From NCBI GenBank assembly GCA_024220525.1, contig JAMYWO010000035.1, forward strand, positions 110,693 through 128,346: a stretch of DNA of 17,654 bases. The letters are read 5' to 3'. The translations under genes were made by a program, and so were the position numbers. Below the pieces are notes generated by a model. It was not told the origin of the DNA. It ran no database searches and was given only the letters and a program-made list of their open reading frames with translations. Origin of the DNA: Cochliopodium minus (lineage: Eukaryota > Discosea > Himatismenida > Cochliopodiidae). Shown here one piece after another: positions 17,060 through 17,654 of this stretch (within the stretch, counting starts at the first letter, position 1; every line of letters begins with the position of its first letter).

Positions 17060-17330
17060 CTACCTTACCCTACCCTGGTGACCGGTCGTGGCGTAATGCG
17101 TTGGGTCGTGGCGTGGGGTGACGGGGGTAGGCAACGGGGTGGCTCGTAGCGGGGGGTACCGTTGGGCGGCGTCTGTCGAAAGGGCCGGTCGGTAAGGGTC
17201 CCCCTGATGGGCGGCAGGGCGTTGCGTGATGGGCCGTAGAGGGGCGGGGGTGAGGGTAGGGATTGGCGCCGACGGAACAGTTTTATAGGGGAGAAATGAG
17301 CCGAAAAAAATGTTGCCACCCGTCACCCCA
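17060..17330. other. extreme GC-rich, G-skewed island of unknown origin
   Basis: Over 17101-17280, 127 of 180 bases are G or C (71%), with G greatly exceeding C on this strand, in a contig otherwise dominated by A and T. Edges are abrupt near 17060 (CTACCTTACCCTACCCTGG) and 17325 (CCCACCTACTATC). Short words recur without forming a clear tandem array: GGTCGTGGCGT at about 17084 and 17104, GGGTAGG, GGGCGGC. The minus strand has two overlapping open frames of 84-88 codons rich in Pro/Thr/Arg, as any C-rich DNA would give; I do not accept them as genes. No tRNA or rRNA segment is recognised. Possible explanations are a foreign insertion, a satellite or subtelomeric fragment, or an assembly artefact. 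Confidence 0.8.
17241..17261 (+). other. canonical G-quadruplex motif
   Basis: Four G-runs (GGGG, GGGGG, GGG, GGG) are separated by loops C, TGA and TA, which satisfies the G3+N1-7 rule. It sits inside the GC-rich island. In an AT-rich genome such a motif is unexpected and would be thermodynamically stable. Confidence 0.7.
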
Positions 17331-17654
17331 CCTACTATCTATTTATCATTGGTTGAATATGCTCCAAAATTTTATGTAAAAAATATTTTTATATTCCAAC
17401 AATATGCACTATTTTTCCAATCTATTTACCTAATTTTAAATTAGATTTTGAATTTTTCGTTATCTTCTATTCATTTATACACTATTTTTCCAAAGATCTA
17501 TTCAATTTTTTTTTAATATCAATAAAGTTTAATTAATTTTTTTGAATTCAAATATTAGATGAGATTTGAATTAGATATTTTTTTTTTTTTTTGAGTCAAG
17601 GATAGTAATCTCTACTATCCTATCCTGGTTCAGTGTGTACTTTTTGCATCAGTA
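17331..17654. other. AT-rich non-coding end of the window
   Basis: No reading frame or splice pattern of note. CACTATTTTTCCAA occurs twice, at 17407-17420 and 17480-17493, 73 bases apart and each followed within a few bases by TCTATT. A poly-T run at about 17579-17592 precedes the hairpin at 17600-17620. Confidence 0.55.
17600..17620. repeat. hairpin GGATAGTA / TACTATCC
   Basis: GGATAGTA, a five-base loop (ATCTC), and TACTATCC form a perfect 8-bp stem, followed by TATCCTGG, which partly repeats the right arm. It resembles the CCTACCCTGG at the left edge of the GC island, so both may belong to one repeated or terminal element. No function is assigned. Confidence 0.5.

Noticed and set aside
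17060-17326. Proline-rich minus-strand ORFs of 84 and 88 codons
   Set aside because: Two overlapping frames are open merely because C-rich DNA lacks stop codons; there is no domain, no splice signals and no codon pattern like the other genes.
17060-17330. tRNA, rRNA or other structured RNA gene in the GC-rich island
   Set aside because: No A/B box pattern, T-loop GTTCGA core or recognisable rRNA segment could be found by eye on either strand.
1-17654. CRISPR array or bacterial operon features
   Set aside because: Repeats are short microsatellites without unique spacers, and the split genes with GT-AG introns show that the DNA is eukaryotic.

Overview
The window reads as nuclear DNA of a very AT-rich, intron-rich unicellular eukaryote. 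Its genes are split by short GT-AG introns made almost entirely of poly-T/poly-A. Introns and gene borders carry 7-8 bp (TTTTTTA)-type microsatellites. The gene content (C2, DOMON/cytochrome b561, F-box, RCC1, type-B carboxylesterase) suits a free-living amoeboid protist. Anaeramoebae or an amoebozoan is my guess from style alone and is not demonstrated. Stops are TAA and TGA in the host genes, and exon phases fit the standard genetic code throughout.

Layout. (1) 104-3295, minus: an eight-exon, 3'-open gene with an N-terminal C2 domain and a long unrecognised region. (2) 3858-6698, plus, divergent from it: a complete 13-exon gene of about 530 residues with a signal peptide, two DOMON-type segments and a cytochrome b561 core carrying all four heme histidines. 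(3) 6815-7812 and 8062-9043, minus: tandem three-exon F-box genes whose first exons are almost identical and whose last exons have diverged. A small third-copy remnant lies between them. (4) 9311-9914, minus: the 3' half of an RCC1-repeat gene. It sits head-to-head with 10005-10801, plus, the 3' third of a carboxylesterase. Both lack their 5' ends, and a (TTTTTAA)n tract separates them. (5) 10918-11322, minus: a small two-exon gene with unusually GC-rich codons.

(6) About 11.8-16.85 kb is different in kind: no convincing introns, tight packing, and many frameshifts and in-frame stops. It holds the C-terminal part of a giant-virus-type GIY-YIG-associated/CECG protein, an SF1 helicase split over three frames and ending in a GIY-YIG-like signature, a small hydrophobic protein, a lysine-rich basic protein and several unknown ORFs. 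I interpret it as a decaying endogenous viral element of the nucleocytovirus/polinton-like gene pool, inserted in the host chromosome. A few ORFs are still open: 14238-14597, 16225-16512, 16542-16844 and perhaps 13561-13854.

(7) 16.85-17.65 kb has no credible gene. It contains a small hairpin, then a startling island of about 270 bp with roughly 71% GC (counted over 17101-17280) with a G-quadruplex motif, then AT-rich DNA with short repeats and a second hairpin.

Gene models were built by hand from splice signals and reading phase. Homology statements are recognition of motifs, not database searches.
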